Shown here piece after piece: positions 27,882-37,016 of a DNA stretch of 64,000 nucleotides. The stretch lies in NCBI RefSeq assembly GCF_036568125.1, contig NZ_DATCTF010000019.1:124001-188000 (forward strand), read 5' to 3'. The translations under genes and the position numbers were made by a program. Source of the DNA: Magnetovibrio sp. (GTDB lineage Bacteria; Pseudomonadota; Alphaproteobacteria; Rhodospirillales; Magnetovibrionaceae). The notes under the pieces were generated by a model. That model worked only from the letters and a program-made list of their open reading frames with translations, searched no databases and had not been told where the DNA came from. Position 1 is the stretch's first letter, and every line of letters starts with the position of its first letter.

Positions 27882-29432
27882 TTAGACCGCCAACGCCACA
27901 CCACCGCGGCGCGGGTCGCCGCCGCCGCATATCGCCTTCTTAGCGCTATCGTATTCAACGGCATGGACGCCGCCGAAAAACAGGTTCTGCGCCTCCCACA
28001 ATTTGCATTGTGCGTAGGCATCTCTCAGTTGCTCACCTACGCCTTCGCCAAACCCCGCCTCGACGTTCAGCACGTCGCGTTCGAAATGGATGCGCGGCAG
28101 TTCCACGGCATCTTGCACATGCACGCCGAATTCCAAGATGGCCAAGATCACCTGCAAGATCGCGGTGCGGATACGGTTCGATCCGCCCGAGCCCAGCGCC
28201 ACCAACAAGCCGTCCGGATGCTGGATCAAGCTTGGCGCCATCATCGACGATAGGCGCTTGTCCTCTGGCCACTGGTGGAAGCCCTTGGGGTTGATGTCTT
28301 CCTCGCCCAGCATGTTGTTGAACACCACCCCGGTGTTCGGCGCGATATAGGCCGAGCCTTCGCCGTTGGAAAGGGTCATGGATGCGGCATTGCCGGCGCG
28401 GTCGATAACGCTGACATGGGTGGTGCCACGATGTGACGCAGGCTGCCCCAGAACCTCGGCGCGATAGCGCGCCAGGAAGTCGGGGTCGAGCAACATTTCC
28501 GCGCCACTTTCGGGATGCAGGTTCAAGCCGCTTTCGACCCGCGCCTGATTGCTCAACGCCATCACCTGGGCCAAGCGATCCAAATGCGCGAACGATCCAT
28601 AGCCCAATTTGCCCAGTCCGGTGCCTGCGATCAATTTGAGGGCGAAGGCGATCAGGATGCCGCCCACCGAGGGCGGCGGATTGGTCAGAATGCGCGCGCC
28701 TTCGAATTCCACCACCAGGGGGCTGCGCTTAATCACCTCGTAGCGCTCGAAATCGGCGCGTTGCAAATGGCCGCCCCGATCTTCGCAATCGCGCGCAACG
28801 CTGGCCGCGACCTCGCCGCGATAAAACAAATCGTCGCCTTCGTGGGCCAAGGCTTCCAAGAAATCGGCCTTGGCCACCACCGCCATGTGTTCGCCCGCGC
28901 CGATCAGCCTGTCGGGATTTGCGGGACTGGCGTATTGGGCGCGGCACTCGGGCGTCGCCATGTAAATCGGTCCGACAACTTCGAAAATATAGGCTTGTAG
29001 CGGCGACAGCTTGAAGCCGCGCCGTGCCAATTCGATGGCGGGTTGGATGATGTCCTTGATCGGCATGCGGCCTAAATCGCGATGGATCTCGAACGCGCCG
29101 CGCACCGCGCCGGGCGTGGCGATGGATCCCATGCCGATGTGAAATTCCTGGGTGGTCGCGCCGAAATCGGCCACCACCGGGTGAAAATCGACTTCGGTGC
29201 TTTTGCGCCTGGGGGTGTGAGCGAAAAAATCGTAAAGCAGCGGCTTGCCGGTTTCGGGCGCGGCCAGCAAAAAGCCCCCGCCGCCAAGGCTCGACAACAC
29301 CGGTTCGGCCACACTCGATGCAAATAGCGCCGCCAGCGCGGCGTCGAAGGCGTTGCCGCCGGATTTCAAAATTTCCGCAGCGACCCGGGCGGTTTCCCCG
29401 TCTCCGGCCGCAACGGCGCCGTATTTTGCCAA
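27882..29432 (-). CDS. ggt: Gamma-glutamyltranspeptidase family protein
   Basis: A 516-aa Ntn-hydrolase that cleaves gamma-glutamyl bonds, as in glutathione, and self-processes. The processing/nucleophile Thr337 is the first Thr of RGTTHVS, and the LGSGGSNRI oxyanion loop is present. There is no signal peptide, so it is probably cytosolic, like the GGT-like amidohydrolases, and the exact substrate is open. The frame opens with TTG at 29432 after GAGGGGG about 10 nt upstream; no better ATG is seen. Confidence 0.85.
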   Translation of the reverse strand: MAKYGAVAAGDGETARVAAEILKSGGNAFDAALAALFASSVAEPVLSSLGGGGFLLAAPETGKPLLYDFFAHTPRRKSTEVDFHPVVADFGATTQEFHIGMGSIATPGAVRGAFEIHRDLGRMPIKDIIQPAIELARRGFKLSPLQAYIFEVVGPIYMATPECRAQYASPANPDRLIGAGEHMAVVAKADFLEALAHEGDDLFYRGEVAASVARDCEDRGGHLQRADFERYEVIKRSPLVVEFEGARILTNPPPSVGGILIAFALKLIAGTGLGKLGYGSFAHLDRLAQVMALSNQARVESGLNLHPESGAEMLLDPDFLARYRAEVLGQPASHRGTTHVSVIDRAGNAASMTLSNGEGSAYIAPNTGVVFNNMLGEEDINPKGFHQWPEDKRLSSMMAPSLIQHPDGLLVALGSGGSNRIRTAILQVILAILEFGVHVQDAVELPRIHFERDVLNVEAGFGEGVGEQLRDAYAQCKLWEAQNLFFGGVHAVEYDSAKKAICGGGDPRRGGVALAV

Positions 29433-29568
29433 ACCGATCGTTCCCCCTCAGGTGTTGATGTGCGCCGGAGCCTATCCATTGACGTGCGGGCGGGCAATAC
29501 TCATGTCTATAACCGATCCCCCGGCTCAATCCTATTTCGGACATAATTTATTGGTTAAACTAGCCCCC

Positions 29569-30843
29569 ATGATGCAAAAAATGCTGCCCATCGCCATCGC
29601 GACCCTGCTGCTGAGCGGCTGCGTCGCCCATGCCACCCCCGTCCCCCCCGCAGATAAGACTGCTGACCAGGAACGCCGCGGCACTTCATGCGTGGCGGCT
29701 GGAACATGGTTCGATCCCGCCGCGCAAAAGACACTGTCGGCAGACCACGTGATCGAACGCTTGCGCGACAAAGACGTCGTGCTGTTGGGTGAAACCCATG
29801 TCATCGCCGACCACCACCGTTGGCAACTTCAAACCATCGCCCAACTGTATGCCCAGCGTCCCGACATGATCTTGGGCTTCGAGGCTTTTCCCCGCCGGGT
29901 GCAAAGCGCGCTGGATCGCTGGGTTGCCGGCGAGCTCAGCGAAAAACAGTTCCTCAAGGAAAGCGACTGGGAAACGGTGTGGAAATTCGATGCCGCGCAA
30001 TATATGCCGTTGTTTCATTTCGCACGCTTGAACCGCGTGCCGATGGTGGCGTTGAACGTGGACCGTTCCTTGATCCGCGAAATTTCCGCCAAGGGCTGGA
30101 AAAACGTGCCCCAAGAACACAAACGCGGCGTCGGCGACCCGGTGCCCGCCACGCCCGGTTATTTGGCAATGCTGAGCAGCGTCTACGGTCGTCACGACAA
30201 CGACAATGGCAAGGAAAACGGTGCGCCCAAAGGCCCCGGCTTGGAAGACCCGATGTTTTCCAACTTCGTCGACGTGCAGCTGACCTGGGACCGCGCCATG
30301 GCCGAAGCCGCCGACACGGCGCTCAAAGACGCCCAAGCCGAAGGCCGCGACCCGCGCATGGTCGCCATCATCGGACGCGGCCACATGGATCATTTTTACG
30401 GCGTGCCGGAGCAGCTCAAGGCCTTGGGCCGCCAAGATGTCGCGGTGCTCACCCCGTGGGATCAACTGCGCAAATGCGACGAACTGCGCGCACCAGACGG
30501 CACCCCTGCCGCAGACGTAGTGTTCGGCATCGAACACACGGCGGATATGATGGAACCCGAAAAGCCTAAGCTGGGCGTACTGATCGAAGGCACCGACCAA
30601 GGCGTTCGCATCGACAAAGTGGTTTCAGGCTCGATCGGCGAAGCGGCGGGCCTGCAAAAGGACGATCTCATCGTATCGGCTGCGGGCGTCAAGGTGAGCA
30701 AAAGCGGCGATCTGGTCGCGATCATCAAATCCATGAACCCCGGCACCTGGTTACCGATGAACATCCGCCGCGGTCAAGATAGCCTTGAGATCATCGCCCG
30801 TTTTCCCCGTATCACCCCCGCCCCCCGTCACGGTGATCAATGA
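29569..30843 (+). CDS. ChaN-family haem-binding lipoprotein fused to a PDZ domain
   Basis: A 424-aa lipoprotein: lipobox LLSGC with Cys18. The ChaN (DUF399, Tiki/EreA-like) domain spans about 55-300 with GETHVIADHH (74-83) and GRGHMDHFYG (about 266-275). Residues about 345-415 form a PDZ domain (VVSGSIGEAAGLQKDDLIVSAAG, read as SIGEAAGLQKDD). ChaN proteins bind haem pairs and are linked to iron uptake, and the Tiki relatives are metalloproteases, so either function is possible. Its stop overlaps the next start (ATGA). Confidence 0.85.
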   Translation: MMQKMLPIAIATLLLSGCVAHATPVPPADKTADQERRGTSCVAAGTWFDPAAQKTLSADHVIERLRDKDVVLLGETHVIADHHRWQLQTIAQLYAQRPDMILGFEAFPRRVQSALDRWVAGELSEKQFLKESDWETVWKFDAAQYMPLFHFARLNRVPMVALNVDRSLIREISAKGWKNVPQEHKRGVGDPVPATPGYLAMLSSVYGRHDNDNGKENGAPKGPGLEDPMFSNFVDVQLTWDRAMAEAADTALKDAQAEGRDPRMVAIIGRGHMDHFYGVPEQLKALGRQDVAVLTPWDQLRKCDELRAPDGTPAADVVFGIEHTADMMEPEKPKLGVLIEGTDQGVRIDKVVSGSIGEAAGLQKDDLIVSAAGVKVSKSGDLVAIIKSMNPGTWLPMNIRRGQDSLEIIARFPRITPAPRHGDQ

Positions 30844-32777
30844 TGCGGCTTGGCGGTCTGCTGACGTTCGCTTTTGCTGTCCTCACCTTCGTCGCACCGA
30901 CGTTTGCGGCCCAGGATGTTATCCATCACACCGCCACGGTGAAGATCGACCCGCAGCGCGCACACCTTGAAATCGAAGACACCATATCCCTCCTAGAGGG
31001 GGGCGACGTCACCTTTACGCTATCGCCCGCGTTCCACGTCGACGACATCATCGTCAACGGCCAAAGCGTGCCCGTTCACCGCGACGACGACGAACTGAGC
31101 TTCAGCTTAACCGGCTCCGGTCCTTTTGAGGTCCGCCTCAACTACCAAGGCCGGGGGGCGCCTCTGCTCGCGCCCGAAGGCGGTTTTGTCGAGGCCACGT
31201 GGCTGGCCCAACCCACAGGCGCGCTGGCGACCTGGACCATCGAAGGGCAAACGCCGCCGAATCAAAAATTCATCGTGCCGGGACGACTGCTGTCGGAAAC
31301 GCATACGGCTGAGGCCTACACCGCCCAGTTCGAAAATCTAGTGCCCAGCACCCTGCCGGTGCTAATCACCGGGCCGTTCGAGATCGCGCAAAAGATGCTC
31401 GGCGATATCCGCCTGCGCACGTACTTCCACGCCGAATTGGCGTCGCTGGCCGACGGCTATCTTGAGGACACGGCGCGCTACATCACCCATTACGTCGAAA
31501 AAATCGGCCCCTATCCGTATCCCGGCTTTTCCATCGTCTCCGGCCCTGCACCGGTGGGCTGGGGTTTGCCCGGCATGACTTATATGGGACGGCGGGTGCT
31601 GGCTTTGCCGTTCATCCGCGACACCTCGTTGCCGCACGAAATATTGCACAACTGGTGGGGCAATGCGGTGGAGGTCGATTACGCCACCGGCAATTGGGCA
31701 GAAGGCCTCACCACCTATCAGGCCGATCATGCCATCGCCGAACTGCGCAAACCCGGCGGCGGCCAGGAAAAGCGCCTGGAGTGGCTGCGCAATTACGCCG
31801 CCTTGCCGCCGGAACGCGACCACCCGCTGAGCGCGTTCCGTTCCAAGACTCACGACGCGTCCCAAGTGGTCGGTTACGGCAAGACCGCGTTCGTATTCCA
31901 TATGCTCAAAATCCAATTGGGCGCAGACACCTTCGACAAAGCCATCCGTCGTTTCGCCCACGACAATGTCTGGAAAACAGCCGGTTGGCCTGACATCCAA
32001 GCGGCGTTCGAAGCCGAAAGCGGCCAAGACCTCGCGGCGTTTTTTAAAACCTGGGTCTCGCGCCCCGGTGCGCCGGCCGTGACGCTCACAAACGCCACGG
32101 CCGACGGCAACACGGTACACTTCACCCTCAACCAGACCCAAGATGGCCCGTCTTTTGCCCTGACCTTACCCATCAACCTTGAAACGCAGCGCGGCCCTGA
32201 GCGTCACGACGTGACCCTCAACACCCCAACCCAGAGCTATACGCTTGCCGCCCACGCCCCGGTGAAAGCCTTGCGCGTGGATCCCGAAAGCGATGTATTC
32301 CGGCGCTTGAGCCCCAGTGAAACACCGCCAATTGTGCGCGATGTGACACTTAACCCAGCGACCGATCTGATGGCGTTCGGCAGTCCTGAGATGCGTGACG
32401 CCGCTTACGCTTTGGGGCGTCAATTGCTCCAGTCCCCCGCACATATGTCGCCATCGGCCACAACGTCGATCATCGTTGGCGCGCAACCGGCGGTTCGCCA
32501 ATACCTCGCGTCAAACGGCTTGCCGCCCGCACCCGACCCCATCAAGGATCGGGGCGATGCCCGCGCCTGGACCGCGCGCACGGCCGACGGACGCACCATC
32601 TTGGTCATCGAGGCCGAAGACGTCGCGAGCCTGAACGGACTGGCGCGGGTTTTGCCGCACTATAAAAGGCGCAGCTATGTGGTGATGGAAAACGCCCAAA
32701 CCATCGACAAGGGCACATGGTCCGTGGACACTTCAGCACCCCCCACACCGGGACGATTGACAGTCCGCTTCGACTGA
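30840..32777 (+). CDS. M1-like metallopeptidase with signal peptide
   Basis: A 645-aa exported protein. Sec signal to about residue 23 (TFAAQD). N-terminal beta domain, then the zinc site His266-Glu267-x2-His270 (HEILH), then NWWGN and the third ligand Glu288 in GNWAEGLTTY. The spacing is x17 rather than the usual x18 of M1. A canonical GxMEN exopeptidase motif is replaced by VGWGLPGMTYMG, so aminopeptidase activity is uncertain. Translation is coupled to the ChaN-PDZ gene. Confidence 0.85.
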   Translation: MMRLGGLLTFAFAVLTFVAPTFAAQDVIHHTATVKIDPQRAHLEIEDTISLLEGGDVTFTLSPAFHVDDIIVNGQSVPVHRDDDELSFSLTGSGPFEVRLNYQGRGAPLLAPEGGFVEATWLAQPTGALATWTIEGQTPPNQKFIVPGRLLSETHTAEAYTAQFENLVPSTLPVLITGPFEIAQKMLGDIRLRTYFHAELASLADGYLEDTARYITHYVEKIGPYPYPGFSIVSGPAPVGWGLPGMTYMGRRVLALPFIRDTSLPHEILHNWWGNAVEVDYATGNWAEGLTTYQADHAIAELRKPGGGQEKRLEWLRNYAALPPERDHPLSAFRSKTHDASQVVGYGKTAFVFHMLKIQLGADTFDKAIRRFAHDNVWKTAGWPDIQAAFEAESGQDLAAFFKTWVSRPGAPAVTLTNATADGNTVHFTLNQTQDGPSFALTLPINLETQRGPERHDVTLNTPTQSYTLAAHAPVKALRVDPESDVFRRLSPSETPPIVRDVTLNPATDLMAFGSPEMRDAAYALGRQLLQSPAHMSPSATTSIIVGAQPAVRQYLASNGLPPAPDPIKDRGDARAWTARTADGRTILVIEAEDVASLNGLARVLPHYKRRSYVVMENAQTIDKGTWSVDTSAPPTPGRLTVRFD

Positions 32778-32791
32778 CCCACCCTCGCGTG

Positions 32792-34000
32792 ATGGACGCG
32801 ACACAACCCGAACTCAAACGCGCGCTGGGTCTGCTCAGCCTGACGCTTTACGGCCTCGGCACCATCATCGGCGCGGGCATTTACGTCTTGGTCGGCGCGG
32901 TGGCGGACCGTTCCGGCATGAGCGCACCGCTTGCGTTTTTGTTGGCGGGCGTGCTGGCCGCGTTCACGGGGTTGAGCTATGCCGAACTGGGCCAGCGCCT
33001 GCCCGAAGCCGCCGGGGCGGCAGCCTATGCCCGCGAAGGCTTCAAAAGCCACTGGATGGGACGGATCGCCGGTTTTCTGACCTTGGCAGTGGCCATGGTC
33101 GCCGCCGCCAGCGTGGCGCGCGGCGGTGCGGGCTATCTGTTGACCATGATCGACATCCCCCTGCCCATTGCCAGCGGCGGCGTCATCGTGCTGTTCACCG
33201 TGCTGGCGTGCTGGGGCGTCAAGGAAAGCGTCTATGCCGCCGGGGCCATGACGGTGATCGAAGTGGGGGGATTGTTGGCGGTGATCGTCATCGGCGGCCC
33301 GGCGCTTGCCGATTTGGGTGTGCGCCTGCCCGACATTTGGCCCGCCGACCTAAACGGCTGGGGCGGGGTCATGGGCGGGGCATTTTTGGCCTTCTTCGCT
33401 TTCGCCGGGTTTGAAAACATCGTCAACATGGCCGAAGAAACCCAGGATGTCGGCCGCACTCTGCCGCGCGCCGTGGTGCTGTCAATCATCATTTCGGCGG
33501 TGCTCTATATGCTGGTGATCTTGATCGCGGTGCTCAGCGTCGCGCCCGACCTTCTCGCCCAATCCGACGCGCCGTTGTGTCTGGTGGTCGATTGCGAAAA
33601 ATCCACCATGGCGTTTTTCGCACCCGTGGCGCTGATCGCGACGCTCAACGGGGTGCTGATCGAAATCGTCCTGATGGCGCGGGTCGCCTATGGCATGGCC
33701 CGGCGCGGGTGGCTACCGAAGCTTTTGTCCGACGTGCATGCCGGACGGCGCACACCACTTAAGGCGACCTTGGCGGTCGGGGCGATCGTCTTTGCGCTGA
33801 CATCCTTCGTCGAGTTCCAAGTGCTCGCCAAGGCCACCAGCGCGATGTTGCTGTTGGTATTTTTGGTGGTGAATTTAGCGCTGATCCGCCTCAAACAGGT
33901 CGATCCGGCGCCACATCTGGCCTTCCGCGTACCCAACTGGGCCCCAGTGGCGGGTGCATTCAGCTCAATTTTATTGTTAGGAGCGGAAGTGTTGGCTTAG
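32792..34000 (+). CDS. APC-superfamily amino acid permease
   Basis: A 402-aa inner-membrane transporter with 11-12 hydrophobic segments. TM1 carries the substrate-binding GTIIGAGIYVLVG loop and TM6 FAFAGFENIVNMAEE. ATG 32792 follows the metallopeptidase stop by 14 bp; an in-frame GTG upstream overlaps that gene and is not preferred. With GGT and the M1-like protease nearby, uptake of peptide-derived amino acids is the likely job. Confidence 0.9.
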   Translation: MDATQPELKRALGLLSLTLYGLGTIIGAGIYVLVGAVADRSGMSAPLAFLLAGVLAAFTGLSYAELGQRLPEAAGAAAYAREGFKSHWMGRIAGFLTLAVAMVAAASVARGGAGYLLTMIDIPLPIASGGVIVLFTVLACWGVKESVYAAGAMTVIEVGGLLAVIVIGGPALADLGVRLPDIWPADLNGWGGVMGGAFLAFFAFAGFENIVNMAEETQDVGRTLPRAVVLSIIISAVLYMLVILIAVLSVAPDLLAQSDAPLCLVVDCEKSTMAFFAPVALIATLNGVLIEIVLMARVAYGMARRGWLPKLLSDVHAGRRTPLKATLAVGAIVFALTSFVEFQVLAKATSAMLLLVFLVVNLALIRLKQVDPAPHLAFRVPNWAPVAGAFSSILLLGAEVLA

Positions 34001-34131
34001 GCCGCCAAAAGCAGCCCCATCAGGCCGACCACGGCGCCTGCGCCAATGCCAACCGCGTACAGCCCCAAGGTCACGGCGTCTTGGAATTTGGTCGGTGATT
34101 TCAAATCTGCGGTGGCGGTATTGATGTTCAT
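33997..34131 (-). CDS. 44-aa single-span membrane peptide
   Basis: ATG 34131 to TAA 33997. A polar N-terminus of about 19 residues (MNINTATADLKSPTKF...) is followed by one glycine/alanine-rich membrane helix of about 25 residues (VGIGAGAVVGLMGLLLAA at the end). AAGGAT lies 9-14 nt before the start. Its stop overlaps the convergent permease stop by 4 bp. Not recognised; it resembles small accessory subunits of membrane complexes in size and topology. Confidence 0.6.
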   Translation of the reverse strand: MNINTATADLKSPTKFQDAVTLGLYAVGIGAGAVVGLMGLLLAA

Positions 34132-34159
34132 GGGCTGTATCCTTAATCAAACTCACGTC

Positions 34160-34297
34160 ATGACGCGCCTTTGGAAGACGGGTCACCATGCGTCATCTCA
34201 ATTCATAGCCTTCGCGTGGTTAACGTTCGGTTACTGGGACGTTTACTGGGACGATTTCTGGGCCGCTCTTGCTCATATGAGCGTTTTCGGCTACTAA
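34160..34297 (+). CDS. Possible 45-aa Trp/Tyr-rich small protein
   Basis: The frame starts MTRLWKTGHH and includes FGYWDVYWDDFWAALAHM, very rich in aromatics, encoded by an imperfect 13-bp direct repeat (TACTGGGACG twice). No clear ribosome site. It may be a small membrane-surface peptide or merely leader DNA of hisZ. Confidence 0.25.
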   Translation: MTRLWKTGHHASSQFIAFAWLTFGYWDVYWDDFWAALAHMSVFGY

Positions 34298-34375
34298 GCG
34301 AACGGTCGGTTCGGTGAAATCGGATCAAATGCGATTGCCGGACCTTTAACACGTGATTAAAAGCACCTGAGTTTC

Positions 34376-35548
34376 ATGAGCGATATTACCGACAAGGCCC
34401 TGCTGCCCGCAGGCATGCAGGACGGCCTGCCGCCCGAAGCCGCCCGCGAAGCCACCGCTGCGGCGCGCTTGGTGTCCCATTTCGACGCCTGGGGATACGG
34501 CCTTGTGAAACCGCCGCTGATGGAATTCGAAGAAAATTTGCTTTACGGCCCCGGCTTGGCCATGGCCGAGCAAACGTTCCGCGTTCAAGACCCGATCAGC
34601 CAGCGCATGCTGGCGCTGCGCCCCGACATGACGCTGCAAGTGGCGCGCATCGCGGGTTCGCGGTTGAGCCATTCCCCGCGCCCGCTGCGCCTGGCGTATT
34701 CAGGCCAAGTTGTCCGCGTCAAAGGTTCGCAACTGCGTCCCGAACGCCAATTCGGCCAAGTCGGCGCGGAACTGATCGGCGCGTCCGGTCCCGCCGCCGA
34801 CGTCGAGGTGGTGTTGATGGCGGTCGAAGCGCTGGAATCTATTGGCACCCAAAACCTCAGCGTCGACCTCGGCCTGCCCACCTTGGCTGCTTTGGTGGTT
34901 CAAGATTGTGTTTTTACCAACGATCAAGCCAATGACCTGCGCACCGCACTAAACCGCAAGGACAGCGCCGGCGTTGCCGCACTGGGCGAGGTGATGGGCG
35001 AACGCCCCACGGCGGCGCTGCTGGCCATGTTGAACGCAGTCGGCCCGGCCGGTGTGGCGCTGAAAAAGCTCAACGCCATCGACCTCGACAGCGACGCGGC
35101 TGCATTGCGCGCGCACTTGGCCGCCGTCATCAGTGGCATCCTCAGCGCCAACCCGCGCATTCAGTTGACCATCGATCCGGTGGAAAACCGGGGGTTCGAG
35201 TATCACAGCGGCGTGACCTTCGCGCTGTTCGCACGCGCCGTCAAAGGCGAACTGGGACGCGGCGGACGTTATGAAGCCGGCGGCGTTGGCGAATTGGAAA
35301 ACGCCACAGGCTTTACCTTGTTCATGGACACCGTGCTGGAAGTTCTGCCAAAATCCGAAGGTCGAACCCGCGTTTTTCTGCCCATGGGCACGCCTGCGGA
35401 TACCGCGCGTAAGCTGCGTGCCGAGGGCTGGTGCACCATCGCCGCGCTGGACGCATCGTGCACCACATCAAGCGATGTCGAGGCCGAAGCCCGACGTCTC
35501 AACTGTACGCACCTGTTGGAAAATGGCACGGTGCGTGAACTAAACTGA
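34376..35548 (+). CDS. hisZ: ATP phosphoribosyltransferase regulatory subunit
   Basis: A 390-aa HisRS-like protein without tRNA-synthetase activity. It forms the hetero-octamer with short-form HisG and carries histidine feedback control. It starts KALLPAGMQDGLPP and has class II motif 2-like LRPDMTLQVARI and YSGQVVR. The anticodon-binding domain is missing, as expected. hisG itself is not in the window. It precedes purA by 24 bp, the usual alphaproteobacterial pairing. Confidence 0.93.
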   Translation: MSDITDKALLPAGMQDGLPPEAAREATAAARLVSHFDAWGYGLVKPPLMEFEENLLYGPGLAMAEQTFRVQDPISQRMLALRPDMTLQVARIAGSRLSHSPRPLRLAYSGQVVRVKGSQLRPERQFGQVGAELIGASGPAADVEVVLMAVEALESIGTQNLSVDLGLPTLAALVVQDCVFTNDQANDLRTALNRKDSAGVAALGEVMGERPTAALLAMLNAVGPAGVALKKLNAIDLDSDAAALRAHLAAVISGILSANPRIQLTIDPVENRGFEYHSGVTFALFARAVKGELGRGGRYEAGGVGELENATGFTLFMDTVLEVLPKSEGRTRVFLPMGTPADTARKLRAEGWCTIAALDASCTTSSDVEAEARRLNCTHLLENGTVRELN

Positions 35549-35572
35549 TATACAGGGAATGAGGGACACAAC

Positions 35573-36865
35573 ATGGCCAACGTAGTGGTCGTCGGCTCGC
35601 AATGGGGCGATGAAGGCAAAGGCAAGATTGTCGATTGGTTGTCTGAACGCGCCAACGTGGTGGTGCGTTTTCAGGGTGGCCACAACGCGGGACACACGCT
35701 GGTCATCGACGGCGTCACGTACAAGCTGCACATCCTGCCGTCGGGCATCGTGCGCAAAGGCACCCTGTCCGTGATCGGTAACGGCGTGGTCCTCGATCCC
35801 TGGAACCTCTTGCATGAAATCGACAATTTGCGCGAGCAAGGGGTCGAAATCAGCCCGGAAAATCTCAAGGTCGCGGAAAACGCGCCGCTGATTTTGCCAC
35901 TACACGCCAACCTCGACCAGGCTCGCGAAGCGGCTTTGGGCAAGGCCAAGCTCGGTACCACCGGTCGCGGCATCGGCCCGGCTTATGAAGACAAGGTCGC
36001 CCGCCGCGCAATCCGCGCCGGGGATCTGGCCGACGCTGAACTGATCGCCGCTAAGGTCGAAAAAATGCTGTTTCACCACAACGCCCTGCTGCGCGGCCTC
36101 GGTCAACCGGAATTGAACGGCGCGGAGATCGTATCGTCGTTGATGGAGCTGGCGCCGAAAATTCTGCCGTTCGTCGCCACCACCTGGAAGGTTCTCGACG
36201 AAGCCAAGAAATCGGGCAAGCGGATCTTGTTCGAAGGCGCGCAAGGCACGTTGTTGGATATCGACCACGGCACATATCCGTTTGTGACATCCTCGAACGT
36301 CGTCGCCAGCCAAGCCGCGGCCGGTTCCGGCATGGGGGCGAATGCCATCGATTACGTTCTGGGCATCACCAAGGCCTACACCACGCGCGTCGGCGCAGGC
36401 CCGTTCCCGACCGAACTGTTCGACGAGGTCGGCGCCGGGCTCGGCAAGCGCGGCCATGAATTCGGCACCACCACCGGACGTCCGCGCCGCTGCGGCTATT
36501 TCGACGCGGTGCTGGTGCGCCAAGCCGTAAAAGTCAACGGCATCAGTGGCATCGCCCTGACCAAGCTGGACGTTCTTGACGGCATGGATGAGTTGAAAGT
36601 ATGCGTCGGCTATAAGCTTGATGGCAAACAACTCGACTACCTGCCCGCATCGACCAAGGACCAAGAAAACGTCGAGCCTATCTATGAAACCATGGAAGGC
36701 TGGGCGGAAAGCACCTTCGGCGCGCGCTCGTGGGCCGATTTGCCGGCTACCGCAGTCAAATACGTACGGCGCATCGAAGAACTGATCGAAGCGCCGGTGG
36801 CCCTGTTGTCCACCAGCCCCGAACGCGACGACACCATCTTGGTACGCGATCCGTTCGCCGACTGA
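35573..36865 (+). CDS. purA: Adenylosuccinate synthetase
   Basis: A 430-aa GTP-dependent enzyme joining IMP and aspartate in AMP synthesis. The [12 protein letters not shown]-loop-like start, catalytic [20 protein letters not shown] and [11 protein letters not shown]-type loop (here [11 protein letters not shown]) are all present. GAGGGAC precedes the start. Full length. Confidence 0.98.
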   Translation: MANVVVVGSQWGDEGKGKIVDWLSERANVVVRFQGGHNAGHTLVIDGVTYKLHILPSGIVRKGTLSVIGNGVVLDPWNLLHEIDNLREQGVEISPENLKVAENAPLILPLHANLDQAREAALGKAKLGTTGRGIGPAYEDKVARRAIRAGDLADAELIAAKVEKMLFHHNALLRGLGQPELNGAEIVSSLMELAPKILPFVATTWKVLDEAKKSGKRILFEGAQGTLLDIDHGTYPFVTSSNVVASQAAAGSGMGANAIDYVLGITKAYTTRVGAGPFPTELFDEVGAGLGKRGHEFGTTTGRPRRCGYFDAVLVRQAVKVNGISGIALTKLDVLDGMDELKVCVGYKLDGKQLDYLPASTKDQENVEPIYETMEGWAESTFGARSWADLPATAVKYVRRIEELIEAPVALLSTSPERDDTILVRDPFAD

Positions 36866-37016
36866 TTGGTTCTTCCCTGCCCATCGCAGCCTCACAACTC
36901 CGCGCGTTAACCAGACGTGCGGGGTTTAGCGCCAAATCTCATTGTTTTTTATGGGTTTTGCGAGTAATCTGAGCTCTCAAATGACACGCTCGTAGAATTC
37001 GAGCTGGAGAGCGAAC

